Shown piece by piece: positions 48,254-56,735 of a stretch of DNA of 64,000 nt. This stretch comes from an uncultured Bacteroidia bacterium. Its GTDB lineage: Bacteria; Bacteroidota; Bacteroidia; Bacteroidales; UBA932. A program made the position numbers and the translations under genes. Under the pieces are notes generated by a model, which was given only the letters and a program-made list of their open reading frames with translations, made no database searches and was not told the DNA's origin. Location: assembly GCA_902781705.1 (NCBI GenBank), contig CACZKE010000002.1, positions 62,001 to 126,000 on the forward strand. Direction: 5' to 3'. The stretch's first letter is position 1. Every line of letters begins with the position of its first letter.

Positions 48254-49708
48254 TCAAAGAATCCCCAGTCCTGTGGCTTTGCGGATCATGTCGGTAACGT
48301 TCCCCACCCCCATTTTGCCGTAAATCCTTTGACGGTGGGTGTTCACGGTGTTTACACTGAGGGACAAGCGTTCGGCAATCTGAGCGGCTGTAAGGCCTTC
48401 GGCACTTAGGCGAATAATCTGGATTTCACGGGCACTGAGGCCGATGTCGGCTATCCTTTTGCTGCGATCAATGAGCACGTCGCCCACGTACCTTGCCACA
48501 TCGGCATTGATTTCCTGGGCACCCTGGATAAGTTCTTCGCAGCGCTTGCGTATTTCCTCCGGCGAGAGGGAGGCTACGGAGGCGGAAAGAGTTTCAATGC
48601 GCTTGGCAAAGTCTCCAGTGGGGTTTTTAAGGTCTTTGGAGAGGATTTCGATGATTTGTTCTTTGCTGTCACTGATGCGCTGCAGTTCGGTGTTGCGACG
48701 GTGGGCTTTCTGCGCCTGGCGGACCAGGAGGACAATGGCTGTTGCGGCAAGCAGAAGGGCAAGCAGGAGGATAAGGGTTCTATATCGGCCGCGTTCGAGG
48801 GCACGCTCCTTTTCCTGAACTTCGAAGCGGGTCTGCATCTCCTGCAGGGTTTCATCCTGTTTCTGCTGGAGGTATTTCTGCATCCGGAAAACGTAATCGT
48901 CGTGGGCGTCCAACGCTTTTTCGTACTGCCCGGTTCGGGTGTATAGGCGTACCAACCGGTCATCCAATGCCGATGCGGTGAGGTAATCGCTCTCTTTCAG
49001 GGTCGCAAATACCTTCTCGAAGTACGCGATAGCCTCTTCGTTGCGGTCGCCCTGCTGGAACCAGCGGGAGCGGAAGAGGATACCGTTGCGCTTGAGACGC
49101 GGAATATCGTAAGTGTCGGCCAGGGCCTGGCCCTTATCAAGCCATTCCCCGGCGGTACGGTAGATGTCAGGATCGACAGGATCGGACCAGCGGTTCTTGT
49201 TGATGTACAGGGAACCGATGATATAACAGGCTTCACACTGCTCCTCCACGGCGTCAACCTCTTCGGCAAGGTGCAGGGCTTCGGTGGCATATTCCAGCCC
49301 CTCGTCGTTCCGGCCGGTTTCCGGGGAGATCTCGGCGTAGGAACAGAGCTTGGCCTTGGAGATAAGGATCTCCGCGAGTTCTTTCTTGAAACCGTATTCC
49401 CGGGCGATGGTTTCCGCCTCAAGGGCCTTTTCCCAGGCGTCGGCGTCACGGCTGGCCATGATGTCTATGCCCACGATGGTGGACAGGCTCTGCACTTTCA
49501 GCAAAGGATCCCCGGCTGAGAGCTCAAGTGCTCGGAGGGCGTTCTCCATAGCATTGTCGAAGTGCTGGGCCGACACGTCTTGGGCCGCTTCGGCAAGGAT
49601 AGCGGGCACTCCGGCTCCGGCGTCATTTCTGTCAGAAACCGGGGAGCATGTAGCAAGCAGCAACGCAATCCCGGCGAGTATGGAAAGCTTCAGATTCATC
49701 TTGGGCAT
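48254..49708 (-). CDS. Membrane-bound TPR protein with LuxR-type DNA-binding domain
   Basis: About 484 residues from ATG 49708 (49699 also possible; the longer TTG start at 49714 is unlikely). N-terminal signal or lipobox (LLLATC), a periplasmic region of TPR-like helices (about 40-300), one transmembrane helix (LILLLALLLAATAIVLLV), a coiled-coil linker and a C-terminal LuxR-type helix-turn-helix (LSAREIQIIRLSAEGLTAAQ, then IAERLSLSVNTVNTHRQRIY). This is a one-protein signal relay found in many Bacteroidota, in which periplasmic sensing controls a cytoplasmic HTH. The target is unknown; the divergent peptide/BspA genes are candidates. Confidence 0.82.
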   Translation of the reverse strand: MPKMNLKLSILAGIALLLATCSPVSDRNDAGAGVPAILAEAAQDVSAQHFDNAMENALRALELSAGDPLLKVQSLSTIVGIDIMASRDADAWEKALEAETIAREYGFKKELAEILISKAKLCSYAEISPETGRNDEGLEYATEALHLAEEVDAVEEQCEACYIIGSLYINKNRWSDPVDPDIYRTAGEWLDKGQALADTYDIPRLKRNGILFRSRWFQQGDRNEEAIAYFEKVFATLKESDYLTASALDDRLVRLYTRTGQYEKALDAHDDYVFRMQKYLQQKQDETLQEMQTRFEVQEKERALERGRYRTLILLLALLLAATAIVLLVRQAQKAHRRNTELQRISDSKEQIIEILSKDLKNPTGDFAKRIETLSASVASLSPEEIRKRCEELIQGAQEINADVARYVGDVLIDRSKRIADIGLSAREIQIIRLSAEGLTAAQIAERLSLSVNTVNTHRQRIYGKMGVGNVTDMIRKATGLGIL

Positions 49709-49827
49709 GGACAAAATCTATTGCGAAGATAGTAAAATATGCCCGTTATACGCAAAAACATGGGTTCTAAGTACTCTTGGATTGGCAAATTACTGAAAAA
49801 TAATGAACGGGAAATGGGGGGGACTGG

Positions 49828-49835
49828 TAACTTTG
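49828..49835 (+). promoter_or_regulatory. -7 box of the peptide/BspA genes
   Basis: TAACTTTG, 33 nt before the ATG at 49869; it argues against starting the peptide at the earlier ATG at 49803. Confidence 0.5.
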
Positions 49836-49868
49836 TACTTAAATCAGTATTGCGAATCTAAAACGAGT

Positions 49869-50006
49869 ATGCATATGGATGGAAAAAGAATGTACACGAC
49901 TCCAGAAGTGAAAGTCGTAAACCTGAAGACTGAGGGCATGATCTGCGCCAGCGGGAACGACTGGGATACGGGTACTCTTCCCGGTTTTGAATTTGAGGAT
50001 GAATAA
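49869..50006 (+). CDS. 45-residue conserved-type small peptide
   Basis: A 45-residue peptide from ATG 49869 (second ATG 49875). It reads MHMDGKRMYTTPEVKVVNLK and then TEGMICASGNDWDTGTLPGF, ending FEDE. The pattern 'Y-PEV-VV-L-TEGMIC-SG' recurs in small proteins of Bacteroidales that often stand in front of fimbrillin-like or repeat lipoproteins. It has no signal peptide and one Cys; the acidic, Gly-rich C-terminus may be cut off or exposed. Function is unknown. The BspA-like gene begins 12 nt after its stop. Confidence 0.55.
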   Translation: MHMDGKRMYTTPEVKVVNLKTEGMICASGNDWDTGTLPGFEFEDE

Positions 50007-50017
50007 TTCGAACGGAT

Positions 50018-52051
50018 ATGAAGACCAAGACATATATCATCACGCTGCTCCTGGCCATCGCCGCAGCGTATTCCTGTTCCCGTATAGAGATTGACACCGA
50101 CGAGGCGACCGCCGGTACCGTGGAGAACGGCGACCACGTTCTTGTGCCTTTCACCACGGAGGCAGGTGCCGCTGAAACCCGCGTCCAGATGGACGGTAGC
50201 ACCTCCAATATGGTATTTTCAGCTGGAGACCAGTTGATGGTGTACTCATTTCAACTGGTGGAACCCTCCATTCTTACACTGAAATCAGGCGCCGGAGAGA
50301 GTGTGGCAGTATTCGAAGGCGACCTGATTCTCGCGTCCGGCAAGACCGAGGCGGACCTCGCAGGCAAAAGACTCTTTTCCGTCTTGATGCCCGCAGTGGG
50401 TGTCATGATGGGGACATTCCATTATAGCGCCATATGGAGAGAGCTGACGGTTGACTATTCCAAGAGCGCTATTGATTCGGATCTCGAGGCCCTCGTGGCC
50501 CGCACCGCTCTTTATGAGGGCGAGACCACGTATGAGGCCAGGAAGTTCTCCTTCAGAATGCTGAACAGTTATGTCAAGATGAACGTGACCGTACCGTCGG
50601 AAGAGTCCGACCTCGCAAGGTATTACACGGTCGAAGTAACCAACGACTGGCATATCTGCGCAAATGCCACCTGCGGCAGGGCTGGATGGAGTAGCGGAAC
50701 CTATTCATCTACGGTAAGCGGTGTCTTTACTGCGTCCAGCGCCACGGGCGGCACCCTTTATATGGCCGTATTGGCGGATAATCGGCTCCGTATCACGGAC
50801 GACGGTGCCCAGTTTGACGAGGTGGACTTCAGTATCGCGATGGACAATGTCTACAAAGAGTACGATCTCATGGGCGGTTCCATCAGCAAGGCGATCATCG
50901 AGCCCGGCAAGGGCTACACGAAGTCCGTCACCCTCCGGGACAATGCCAATCAGGATGTCCTGCTGAAACAGCCGGCGTCGGTGAGGACCAGAATCATGAG
51001 CACTTACAGCGGGGACAAGAACTCCAATGGATATCTGAGTAAATACGAGGCTGCGCAGGTGAAATATTTCAAATTGAACGGCAATACCGATTTGACTGAT
51101 GCTTCGTTCTTTGATTATTTTACCGGGATGACCACTGTATTGCCGAATCAGTTCCAGTCTTGCTCCAATCTGACGAAAATTATTCTTCCGCCACATCTTA
51201 ATTCAATCGAGGAATCTGCTTTTTGGCAGTGTAAGAAACTTGGTCCGGAGATATACATCCCTTCAGGCATTACTAGCATTGGGACTGACGCTTTTAACGG
51301 CTGTTCTTCTCTTTCTCGAATTGTGATCCCTTCTGGTGTTACGACTATTGGAGCTTCTGCTTTTTCCTCTTGTACCGGTATGGAGGAAGTGGTATTTGAG
51401 ACTCCTGCCCAGGTCGCAACAATTGGAGAGAGTGCTTTCCGCGGTTGTTCTTCTCTGGAGTCTTTCTCCTTCCCCCATAAAGTAACAGCAATCGCTGACA
51501 TGACCTTCACTGGCTGCACCTCCCTTAAACAGGTGTCAATGACTTCGAGCGTTACATCGATAGGGGCGAGTGCCTTTGCTAACTGCAAGGTCCTTGACGA
51601 TGTGTATCTTCCCGCCCAGGTCACATCAATTGGCGAAGCCGCCTTCTCAGGGTGTTCGGGTTTGAAAACGATACACATGCCCAACAGGCTGGAGAAAATT
51701 TCAGACAAGCTATTCAACGACTGTTCCTCCCTTACAGGGATTACCATCGCCGAGACCGTTAAATCAATAGGGAATCGAGCATTCAAGGGGTGCCGCTCTC
51801 TTACAACCCTAACCTTTCCTTCCCTTGTAGAAAAGTTAGGCTATAATGCAATCGACAATTGTTCGAACTTGACAACTCTCTATTGCTTACCTACAACACC
51901 CCCGGAGCCGGAGATCGAGCCTCAGAGTAATGTTTATTTCCTCGGTACAGTCAATACTGAACTTAAAATCTATGTTCCTTCAGGGTCTGTCTCTGCATAT
52001 AAAAACCATCCACGATGGCAAGTTTGTAGTGGTAGAATCAATGCAATGTAA
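50018..52051 (+). CDS. BspA-like leucine-rich repeat lipoprotein with fimbrillin-like N-terminus
   Basis: A 677-residue lipoprotein (AAYSC20 lipobox). Residues about 40-310 resemble the N-terminal domain of Mfa/fimbrillin-type proteins (VLVPFTTEAGAAETRVQMDG, then LMPAVGVMMGTFHYSA). A short link with DKNSNGYLSKYEAAQVKYF (330-355) resembles a calcium-binding loop followed by the start of repeats. Residues about 365-640 hold roughly ten LRR_5 repeats of about 23 residues (IPSGITSIGTDAFNGCSSLS; LPAQVTSIGEAAFSGCSGLK). Such proteins bind host or bacterial surface ligands. The DNA of the repeat half is visibly richer in A and T than the first half. Confidence 0.82.
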   Translation: MKTKTYIITLLLAIAAAYSCSRIEIDTDEATAGTVENGDHVLVPFTTEAGAAETRVQMDGSTSNMVFSAGDQLMVYSFQLVEPSILTLKSGAGESVAVFEGDLILASGKTEADLAGKRLFSVLMPAVGVMMGTFHYSAIWRELTVDYSKSAIDSDLEALVARTALYEGETTYEARKFSFRMLNSYVKMNVTVPSEESDLARYYTVEVTNDWHICANATCGRAGWSSGTYSSTVSGVFTASSATGGTLYMAVLADNRLRITDDGAQFDEVDFSIAMDNVYKEYDLMGGSISKAIIEPGKGYTKSVTLRDNANQDVLLKQPASVRTRIMSTYSGDKNSNGYLSKYEAAQVKYFKLNGNTDLTDASFFDYFTGMTTVLPNQFQSCSNLTKIILPPHLNSIEESAFWQCKKLGPEIYIPSGITSIGTDAFNGCSSLSRIVIPSGVTTIGASAFSSCTGMEEVVFETPAQVATIGESAFRGCSSLESFSFPHKVTAIADMTFTGCTSLKQVSMTSSVTSIGASAFANCKVLDDVYLPAQVTSIGEAAFSGCSGLKTIHMPNRLEKISDKLFNDCSSLTGITIAETVKSIGNRAFKGCRSLTTLTFPSLVEKLGYNAIDNCSNLTTLYCLPTTPPEPEIEPQSNVYFLGTVNTELKIYVPSGSVSAYKNHPRWQVCSGRINAM

Positions 52052-52101
52052 TTATTTTGATACCCACCAAGGCTGATAAAGGAATCAATGTTTAGAAAAC
52101 C

Positions 52102-52128
52102 GCCGTCACTTCAGTTTGAAGTGGCGGC
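52102..52128 (+). terminator. Terminator after the BspA-like gene
   Basis: A 12-bp stem (52102-52113 and 52117-52128, one G:U) with a 3-nt loop, followed by AGTTTATTT. Confidence 0.75.
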
Positions 52129-52209
52129 AGTTTATTTACGATTCTCCAAACACTCCCTTGGTCAGATTGACTGTCTCTATCTTCTTGTCCTCGCTACAAG
52201 AAATTTTCG

Positions 52210-52217
52210 TATATTTG
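52210..52217 (+). promoter_or_regulatory. -7 box of the second GH3 gene
   Basis: TATATTTG, 13 nt before the ATG at 52231. Confidence 0.5.
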
Positions 52218-52230
52218 TAAGTTACTAACA

Positions 52231-54489
52231 ATGCTGAACGCGATGAACTGCAAATCACTCCTTCTGACCGGCCTTGCCCTTGCCGCCGTTGCATGCGGGC
52301 AGCCGCCGCAAAAGACTTCGGACATCCCCGTGTACCTGGACGACGCCCAACCCCTCGAGGCGCGGGTGGAAGACGCTTTCTCCCGCCTGACCCTCGACGA
52401 GAAGATCGCGATGGTTCATGCCCAGTCCAAGTTCTCCTCGCCCGGCGTGCCGCGCCTGGGCATCCCCGAGGTGTGGTGCACCGACGGCCCCCACGGGATC
52501 CGGGCGGAGGTCCTCTGGGACGAGTGGGACCAGGCCGGGTGGACCAACGACTCCATCACGGCGTTCCCGGCCCTGAGCGGCCTCGCCGCCACCTGGGACC
52601 GAGAGCTCTCCCACCTGTATGGCAAGAGCATCGGCGAAGAGGCGCGTTACCGCAACAAGACCGTCCTGCTGGGCCCCGGCGTGAACATCTACCGGTTCCC
52701 GCTGAACGGCCGTAACTTCGAGTATATGGGCGAGGACCCGTATCTCGCCGGGGAGATGGTTGTTCCCTATGTGGAGGGCGTGCAGTCCAACGGCGTCGCC
52801 GTGTGCGTGAAGCACTTCGCCTTGAACAACAGCGAGGTGAACCGCCATGTCGCGAACACCATCGTGGACGACCGTACCCTGTATGAGATCTATCTGCCGG
52901 CCTTCAAGGCAGCGGTCCAGAAGGGCCATGCCTGGTCCGTGATGGCCGCTTACAACCTCTATAACAACCAGTACCTGTGCTCCAACGAGGTTCTCCTGGA
53001 CAAGATCCTCCGTGGGGAATGGGGCTTCGACGGCGTGGTGATCAGCGACTGGGGTGGCGTGCACAACACCCTCCAGACCGCGAAGCACGGTGTGGACCTG
53101 GAATACGGTTCCTGGACCGACGGCCTGACCATGGGCAAGACCAACGCTTACGACAGTTACTATTTGGCCGAACCCTACAAGGAGGCCATCCAGAAGGGTG
53201 AGATCGGCACCGAAGAACTGGATGCCCGTGCGAAACGCATCCTGCGCCTGATCTTCCGCACCGCCATGAACCGCAACCGTCCGTTCGGCAGCCAGACTTC
53301 TCCGGAGCACTATGCGGCGGCCCGCAAGATCGGCGCCGAGTCCATCGTCCTGCTCAAGAACGACGGCGGCGTCCTTCCGATGAAGGCTCCCAAGAAGATC
53401 CTCGTCGTGGGCGAGAACGCCGTGAAGATGATGACCGTGGGCGGCGGCTCCTCCTCGCTGAAAGCGAAGCTGGAAGTCTCTCCGCTGGACGGTATCAAGG
53501 CCCGTTATCCGGAGGCCGAGGTTGTCTGGGAGCGTGGTTACGTGGGGGACACCGGCGGTGAATACAACGGAGTTTCCACCGGCCAGGACCTGCGGGAGTC
53601 CCGCAGTGCGGAGACGCTCATCGCCGATGCTGTCAAGGCGGCTGAAGGCGCTGATTATGTGATCTTTGTCGGCGGTCTGAACAAGGCCGACCGGCAGGAT
53701 TCCGAGGGACTCGACCGCGTCCAGTACGGCCTTCCTTATGGCCAGGATGCGGTGATCGAGGCCCTGGCTGCGGCGACGGAAAAACTGATCGTCGTGAACA
53801 TCTCCGGCAATGCCGTGGCGATGCCGTGGGTGGAGAAGGTTCCCGCCATCGTCCAGGACTGGTACCTGGGCACCCAGGCCGGCCACTCCCTGGCCGACGT
53901 CCTCTCCGGCGACGTGAACCCTTCCGGCCATCTGCCGTTCACAATTCCCGTCTCCTATGCCGACAATCCCGTCCGGACGGAGAAGCAGTATCCCGGCATC
54001 CTCCGGGGCTCCACCATCGACGGCATGCCCGTCATGGACATGGAATATACGGAAGGTATCTTTGTCGGCTACCGCTGGTACGACAAGAACGGCGGCGTCC
54101 TGTTCCCGTTCGGTTATGGCCTCTCCTATACGACCTTCGAGTTCGGTGAGCCCAGGATCGACAGGAAATCCATGAAGGAGAACGGCACCGTGACGGTGAC
54201 CGTCCCCGTGACGAACACCGGCGCCGTGGCCGGTTCCGAGGTGGTCCAACTCTATATCGCCGATGTCGAGGCCTCCGTGGACCGTCCCGTGAAGGAACTC
54301 AAGGGCTTCGCCAAGGTGGCCCTCGAACCCGGACAGAAGGCCGATGTCTCTTTCACCATCGGCAAGGACGCCCTGAGCTTCTTCGATGCCGAAAAGCACG
54401 CCTGGGTGGCCGAGAAGGGCATTTTCCGCGCCATCGTCGCCGCCTCCGCGGCCGATGTCAAGGGAACGGTGGAATTTGAACTGAAATAG
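52231..54489 (+). CDS. GH3 beta-glucosidase lipoprotein (second)
   Basis: A 752-residue lipoprotein (AVAC lipobox; start 52231 or 52243). The N-terminal barrel has EVWCTDGPHGIRAE, GPGVNIYRFPLNGRNFEYMG, KHFALNNSEVNRH and the nucleophile Asp273 in VVISDWGGVHN. The sandwich domain follows (LLKNDGGVLPM, FVGGLNKADRQDSEGLDR), then an FN3-like domain (FGYGLSYTTFEFGEP). It belongs to the beta-glucosidase subgroup with the RNFEYMGEDPYLAGEM motif, distinct from the ExoI-like GH3 at 27403. Substrate: beta-linked glucose or xylose oligosaccharides. Likely surface or periplasmic. Confidence 0.9.
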   Translation: MLNAMNCKSLLLTGLALAAVACGQPPQKTSDIPVYLDDAQPLEARVEDAFSRLTLDEKIAMVHAQSKFSSPGVPRLGIPEVWCTDGPHGIRAEVLWDEWDQAGWTNDSITAFPALSGLAATWDRELSHLYGKSIGEEARYRNKTVLLGPGVNIYRFPLNGRNFEYMGEDPYLAGEMVVPYVEGVQSNGVAVCVKHFALNNSEVNRHVANTIVDDRTLYEIYLPAFKAAVQKGHAWSVMAAYNLYNNQYLCSNEVLLDKILRGEWGFDGVVISDWGGVHNTLQTAKHGVDLEYGSWTDGLTMGKTNAYDSYYLAEPYKEAIQKGEIGTEELDARAKRILRLIFRTAMNRNRPFGSQTSPEHYAAARKIGAESIVLLKNDGGVLPMKAPKKILVVGENAVKMMTVGGGSSSLKAKLEVSPLDGIKARYPEAEVVWERGYVGDTGGEYNGVSTGQDLRESRSAETLIADAVKAAEGADYVIFVGGLNKADRQDSEGLDRVQYGLPYGQDAVIEALAAATEKLIVVNISGNAVAMPWVEKVPAIVQDWYLGTQAGHSLADVLSGDVNPSGHLPFTIPVSYADNPVRTEKQYPGILRGSTIDGMPVMDMEYTEGIFVGYRWYDKNGGVLFPFGYGLSYTTFEFGEPRIDRKSMKENGTVTVTVPVTNTGAVAGSEVVQLYIADVEASVDRPVKELKGFAKVALEPGQKADVSFTIGKDALSFFDAEKHAWVAEKGIFRAIVAASAADVKGTVEFELK

Positions 54490-54500
54490 TTTTTCCCGCC

Positions 54501-55607
54501 ATGAAAAGGGCCCTCTTGCTGTCGGTCGGTCTGACCGTAACCATGTCCCTATGGGCGCAGAAGGACATCGATTCCCCTGCGGATACCGTGTACTTGCAGT
54601 ATGGCGGTACGGCTACGGTGCACGTGAAAAAGATTGAGGCGGCCAAGCCGGGGTCTCCTTCGGCCTATCAAATCAAACTGCACGAGAATCTCAGTCTGGC
54701 GGATTCGGACAAGTGGCTCAATATCGAGGGCGGTTACCGGTGGGTCTCGGAGGAGTTTATCGACAGTTTCAAGAGCATGGAAGTCCGGAAGGTGGTTTTT
54801 GCCGATGGCTTCGTCCTTCCGTTCGAAGGGGGCATGTTGGACCGGAACCTCCTGCTGCGTGCGCCTGCTTTTGCGGCCGCCCACGGGACTTTCTTTGCCG
54901 AGGGAGTCGTTCCGCTCACCCGCGCAGAAACGCGTGCGCTTATCGGGGATGAGGCCTATTACCTGGGATACCGGGTCTCGAAAGTCCAGGCGGTGGCCGG
55001 TCTGACCAAGTATCTGGCTGGCCTCTCGTCGGGTTTTGTCTGCTATCTGACCCGGGATGCTGCCGTCCGGCAGAAACTGGTGTCCGGCTCCGGAAGTAAC
55101 GTGGGCGGAATCGAATACAGATATGACCCCGCCTGGCAGACAGGCGTCGGGGCCGCCGGCGTTACCATGGTTTATGGCATTTCCGAGATGCTGCTCTCCA
55201 ACGCATCGATTTCCCGGCTGGCGGGCTCATTCCGCGATTACAAGGCACCGTCTTCGTCTTCGTTCGTTACGCGGACCGCTCTGGGCGGGGGACTCCTCCT
55301 CGCCGGCGGGGCCGTTACTTTCTGGGGCTACAACCGGATTGCAAAGGATGCGGGCTGGTCCGAATCGTACAGTTTCGTGTCCGGGATAGACGATCCGGTC
55401 AAGACCAAGACAAGCGGCAGGAAGATGGGAGTTCCCTGGCTCGTGCCCGCCGCCGGTGCGCTGCTGGCGAATTTCGGCCTGACCGAACTGACGGCCGGCC
55501 TGACCGGCCTGTCAGGTTGCAAGGCGCTCCGCAGCGCCGGTCTCGACCGGGCAGAGTTCCATGTCAGCCCTACGCCCGGAGGAATGGGTGTAAGCATGGT
55601 GTTTTAA
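54501..55607 (+). CDS. Exported membrane-associated protein of unknown function
   Basis: A 368-residue protein with signal peptide (MKRALLLSVGLTVTMSLWAQ). Residues 20-100 form a beta-rich domain (TVYLQYGGTATVHVKKIEAA); the C-terminal half has three or four hydrophobic Gly/Leu-rich segments (LTKYLAGLSSGFVCYL, ALGGGLLLAGGAVTFWGYN, LVPAAGALLANFGLTELTAG). I do not recognise a family. It starts 12 nt after the GH3 stop and ends 25 nt before holA, so it could belong to either transcript. Confidence 0.55.
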   Translation: MKRALLLSVGLTVTMSLWAQKDIDSPADTVYLQYGGTATVHVKKIEAAKPGSPSAYQIKLHENLSLADSDKWLNIEGGYRWVSEEFIDSFKSMEVRKVVFADGFVLPFEGGMLDRNLLLRAPAFAAAHGTFFAEGVVPLTRAETRALIGDEAYYLGYRVSKVQAVAGLTKYLAGLSSGFVCYLTRDAAVRQKLVSGSGSNVGGIEYRYDPAWQTGVGAAGVTMVYGISEMLLSNASISRLAGSFRDYKAPSSSSFVTRTALGGGLLLAGGAVTFWGYNRIAKDAGWSESYSFVSGIDDPVKTKTSGRKMGVPWLVPAAGALLANFGLTELTAGLTGLSGCKALRSAGLDRAEFHVSPTPGGMGVSMVF

Positions 55608-55632
55608 CAGTCAAATCTGATCCGGATAGGTC

Positions 55633-56679
55633 ATGGCAGCAAAATCTTACATGGAAACGGACCGGCAGGTCCGCAGTCTCATCGAGGAGGCGAAGGCCGG
55701 CTCCTTCAAGCCGGTGTACCTGCTGATGGGGGAGGAGCCGTATTATCCGGACCTCGTGTGCGACGCCATCATCGACAACTGCCTGCAGGAATGGGAGAAG
55801 GACTTCAACGAGACCATCTGCTACGGGGCTGATGTGGATGCCGAGACGGTGATTACCGCCGCCCGGCGTTTCCCGATGATGGCGGACCGGCAGCTGGTGG
55901 TCGTGAAGGAAGCCCAGCAGATGAAGTCGCTGGAAGAACTGGCCCTGTACTGCCAGAAGCCGCTGGACTCCACGGTGCTGGTCATCCTCATGCATGGCGC
56001 TTCGGCCGACAAGCGGAAGGCGCTTTACAAGACCGTCCTGAAGCAGGGCGTCATCGTGGAATCCCTCCCGCTCAGGGATTACGAGGCCGCACAGTGGGTG
56101 ACGGCCTATTACAGCGAGAGGGGGCTGAACATCCATCCGGAAGCGACGCAGCTCCTGGTGGAGGCGGCCGGAACGGACCTCGGCAAGATCGCCGTGGAGA
56201 CGGACAAGCTCCTGAAGAATCTCCCGGAAGGGGTGAAAGACATTACCCCGGAGGACATCGAACGCAATGTGGGCGTGAGCCGTCAGTTCAGCGTCTTCGA
56301 ACTGACCAAGGCCCTGGCGTTCCGGGATCCGGGAAAGGCCGTCCGGCTCGCCGGACGGATCGGGCAGGATGCGAAATTCGCCATGCCCATGGCAGTGAGC
56401 GCCCTGTTCATGTTCTTCAACCGTGTCCTCAAGTACGGCGCCCTGATCCAGAGTGGCCGTGGGGGAGACCGGGATGCGAAGGCCAAGGTCCTCCAGGGTG
56501 TGAACCCCTACTTTTACAAGGAATACGATTCCGCCGTCCGGAATTTCCCGGTGCCCAAGGCGATGCGGGTGATTTCCCTCCTATCCGACTATGACTACAA
56601 AGGCAAGGGAGGCGACGTAGGGGAAGCCACACCGGGGGAACTGCTTGTCGAACTGGTTACGAAAATCTTGAATATTTAG
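55633..56679 (+). CDS. holA: DNA polymerase III subunit delta
   Basis: A 348-residue clamp-loader delta subunit, which opens the beta clamp during replication. The N-terminal AAA-like domain has SFKPVYLLMGEEPYYPDLVCD near 31 (the degenerate P-loop of HolA), ETVITAARRFPMMADRQLVVV and DSTVLVILMHGASADKR. The C-terminal collar contains FSVFELTKALAFRDPGKAVR near 220. Length agrees with family. No promoter is evident in the 25-nt gap; the AT-rich stretch after its stop begins the ABC transporter promoter. Confidence 0.9.
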   Translation: MAAKSYMETDRQVRSLIEEAKAGSFKPVYLLMGEEPYYPDLVCDAIIDNCLQEWEKDFNETICYGADVDAETVITAARRFPMMADRQLVVVKEAQQMKSLEELALYCQKPLDSTVLVILMHGASADKRKALYKTVLKQGVIVESLPLRDYEAAQWVTAYYSERGLNIHPEATQLLVEAAGTDLGKIAVETDKLLKNLPEGVKDITPEDIERNVGVSRQFSVFELTKALAFRDPGKAVRLAGRIGQDAKFAMPMAVSALFMFFNRVLKYGALIQSGRGGDRDAKAKVLQGVNPYFYKEYDSAVRNFPVPKAMRVISLLSDYDYKGKGGDVGEATPGELLVELVTKILNI

Positions 56680-56710
56680 TAATAAATTATTGCAAATCAA
56701 TAATATTTTC

Positions 56711-56718
56711 TATATTTG
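56711..56718 (+). promoter_or_regulatory. -7 box of the ABC transporter operon
   Basis: TATATTTG in an AT-rich stretch, 17 nt before the ATG at 56736; TTGC occurs 17 nt upstream. Confidence 0.5.
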
Positions 56719-56735
56719 CAGAAAACTAACGACGT

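Noticed and set aside
51180..51900. CRISPR-like or tandem DNA repeats
   Set aside because: The periodicity is at the protein level (about 23-residue LRR_5 units) with diverged DNA; there are no identical repeats with unique spacers.
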